Assembly: GCF_014650675.1 (NCBI RefSeq)
Contig: NZ_BMVK01000006.1
Location: 62,001 to 126,000, forward strand
DNA: 64,000 nt
Direction: 5' to 3'
From: Streptomyces anulatus
GTDB taxonomy: Bacteria; Actinomycetota; Actinomycetes; Streptomycetales; Streptomycetaceae
Both the position numbers and the translations under genes were made by a program. Under the pieces are notes generated by a model. That model was not told the DNA's origin. It worked only from the letters and a program-made list of their open reading frames with translations, and made no database searches. Every line of letters starts with the position of its first letter. The stretch's first letter is position 1. Below, piece after piece: positions 63,232 to 64,000 of the stretch.

Positions 63232-63870
63232 TCAGCTGGTCCAGAAGTCCCACCAGCGGGTCAGGATCAGCATGCCGATGATCCCGATCCACATCACCGG
63301 AAGCACCCAGGGGAACTCGGTGAGCCCGCCGCGCAGCCAGGCCGGGGCCGGGAGGATGCGGTGCTTGACGTTGTGCGTGGTCACGTAGCAGAACATGACG
63401 ATGGTGGCGACCCAGGCCAGGCAGCACCACAGGCAGAGCGAGTTGATGTTGTACAGCGACTGGTACTGGAGCCAGGTGCAGAAGCCGACGCCGAACAGCG
63501 TCCCGGCGTTCAGCCCGAGCCAGAACCAGCTCCGGTAGCGGGCGCCGGCGAGCAGGCCCATCCCGATGGCGATGACCATGCCGTACGTGACCAGGCCCAG
63601 CATCGGGTTGGGGAACCCGAACGCGGAGGCCTGCTCGCTCTTCATGATGTTGCCGCACGCGACGACGGGGTTGAGGCTGCACCCGGGGGTGAAGGAGGGG
63701 TCCTCCAGCAGCTTGAACTTGTCGATCGTGATGATCCAGGAGGCCAGCAGCCCGGCCGCGCCGGTGATCACCAGGAGCAGGGCGAGACCGCGTCCGGCCC
63801 CGAAGGCGCGCTTGCGGCCGCCCTCGTCCTGATCGGAGGAGAGATCGTGGTCTACCGCTGCAGTCGTCAT
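63232..63870 (-). CDS. Vitamin K epoxide reductase family protein
   Basis: Membrane thiol oxidoreductase, 212 aa, with five hydrophobic segments. The loop cysteines C64 and C72 (PGCSLNPVVACG) and the active-site pair C146-LW-C149 (SLCLWCC) are those of bacterial VKOR. VKOR reoxidises DsbA-like proteins with quinone, driving disulfide formation outside the membrane in actinobacteria. No DsbA gene is seen in the window. ATG 63870. A palindrome CCGTAC/GTACGG (63916-63931) lies upstream in the promoter. Confidence 0.93.
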   Translation of the reverse strand: MTTAAVDHDLSSDQDEGGRKRAFGAGRGLALLLVITGAAGLLASWIITIDKFKLLEDPSFTPGCSLNPVVACGNIMKSEQASAFGFPNPMLGLVTYGMVIAIGMGLLAGARYRSWFWLGLNAGTLFGVGFCTWLQYQSLYNINSLCLWCCLAWVATIVMFCYVTTHNVKHRILPAPAWLRGGLTEFPWVLPVMWIGIIGMLILTRWWDFWTS

Positions 63871-63965
63871 ATCGCCGTTCCATCACCGAGTGGTCAGCCG
63901 GGCAAGGTCATTGTGCCGTACCCCCGTACGGATCAACCGTTCGATGGACATAAAGGTGTGCGCAC

Positions 63966-64000
63966 ATGAGCGCCCCTGCGGGTGGACTCCGGGGGCTGCG
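63966..64000 (+). CDS. Possible start of a plus-strand gene (cut by window end)
   Basis: ATG 63966 is preceded by AAAGGTG at 7 nt spacing and reads MSAPAGGLRGL to the edge. Only 11 codons are visible, so no product can be assigned. It would be divergent from the VKOR gene. Confidence 0.3.
   Translation, partial: MSAPAGGLRGL

Overview
The window is chromosomal DNA of a high-GC actinomycete, almost certainly a Streptomyces. The grounds are the strong G/C bias at third codon positions, many GTG and TTG starts, bldD with its exact c-di-GMP motif, the actinobacterial factor sIHF, a DasR-type chitinase promoter and a bacterial terpene cyclase. Gene order resembles the rib - chitinase - lysine/arginine monooxygenase - guaB1 - pyr - aro - alaS - rpsD stretch of other streptomycetes. 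The terpene cyclase next to guaB1 suggests the S. griseus side of the genus (inference).

Layout. 1-1300: the 5' part of ribD on the minus strand behind an FMN riboswitch. 1450-4083: an inducible secreted chitinase with tandem DasR-like boxes. 4142-9971: peripheral genes, namely an NmrA-like reductase, a ROK repressor divergent from an MFS exporter, a uracil-type permease and a DUF5995 protein. 9997-18112: an amino-acid catabolic set made of a DavB-like lysine/arginine 2-monooxygenase, a DavA-like amidase, an Lrp regulator and an aldehyde dehydrogenase. This set is split by an opposite-strand gene for an unknown two-TM/TPR protein and by a decayed peptidoglycan-binding gene remnant. 18277-21117: guaB1 behind a structured leader, divergent from a class I terpene cyclase.

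21188-33157: a SorC regulator and a run of housekeeping genes (rpe, rsmB, fmt, priA, metK, coaBC, rpoZ, gmk, sIHF). A 167-bp MITE-like element with perfect 28-bp terminal inverted repeats lies upstream of fmt. 33402-43431: the pyrimidine operon pyrR-pyrB-pyrC-(membrane PH-like gene)-carA-carB-pyrD-pyrF, mostly coupled by 4-8 bp overlaps and headed by a PyrR-binding loop next to the pyrR ribosome binding site. 43654-44154: bldD, divergent from pyrR. 44361-57832: nusB, efp, an M24 peptidase-like gene, a P-loop gene, and the operon DUF948-DUF6167-alaS-ruvX-mltG-aroE-aroC-aroKB-aroQ, in which shikimate kinase and 3-dehydroquinate synthase share one reading frame. 58040-64000: a STAND ATPase, probably leaderless, rpsD, an iron-box-controlled DUF2470 gene, rarA and a VKOR-family gene.

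Most of the window is conserved core chromosome. The most unusual parts are the inserted TPR gene with its flanking remnant (12.6-16 kb), the MITE (25.7-25.9 kb), the guaB1 leader, the iron box between rpsD and the DUF2470 gene, and the AroK-AroB fusion. No tRNA or rRNA genes, CRISPR arrays or intact transposases were seen.
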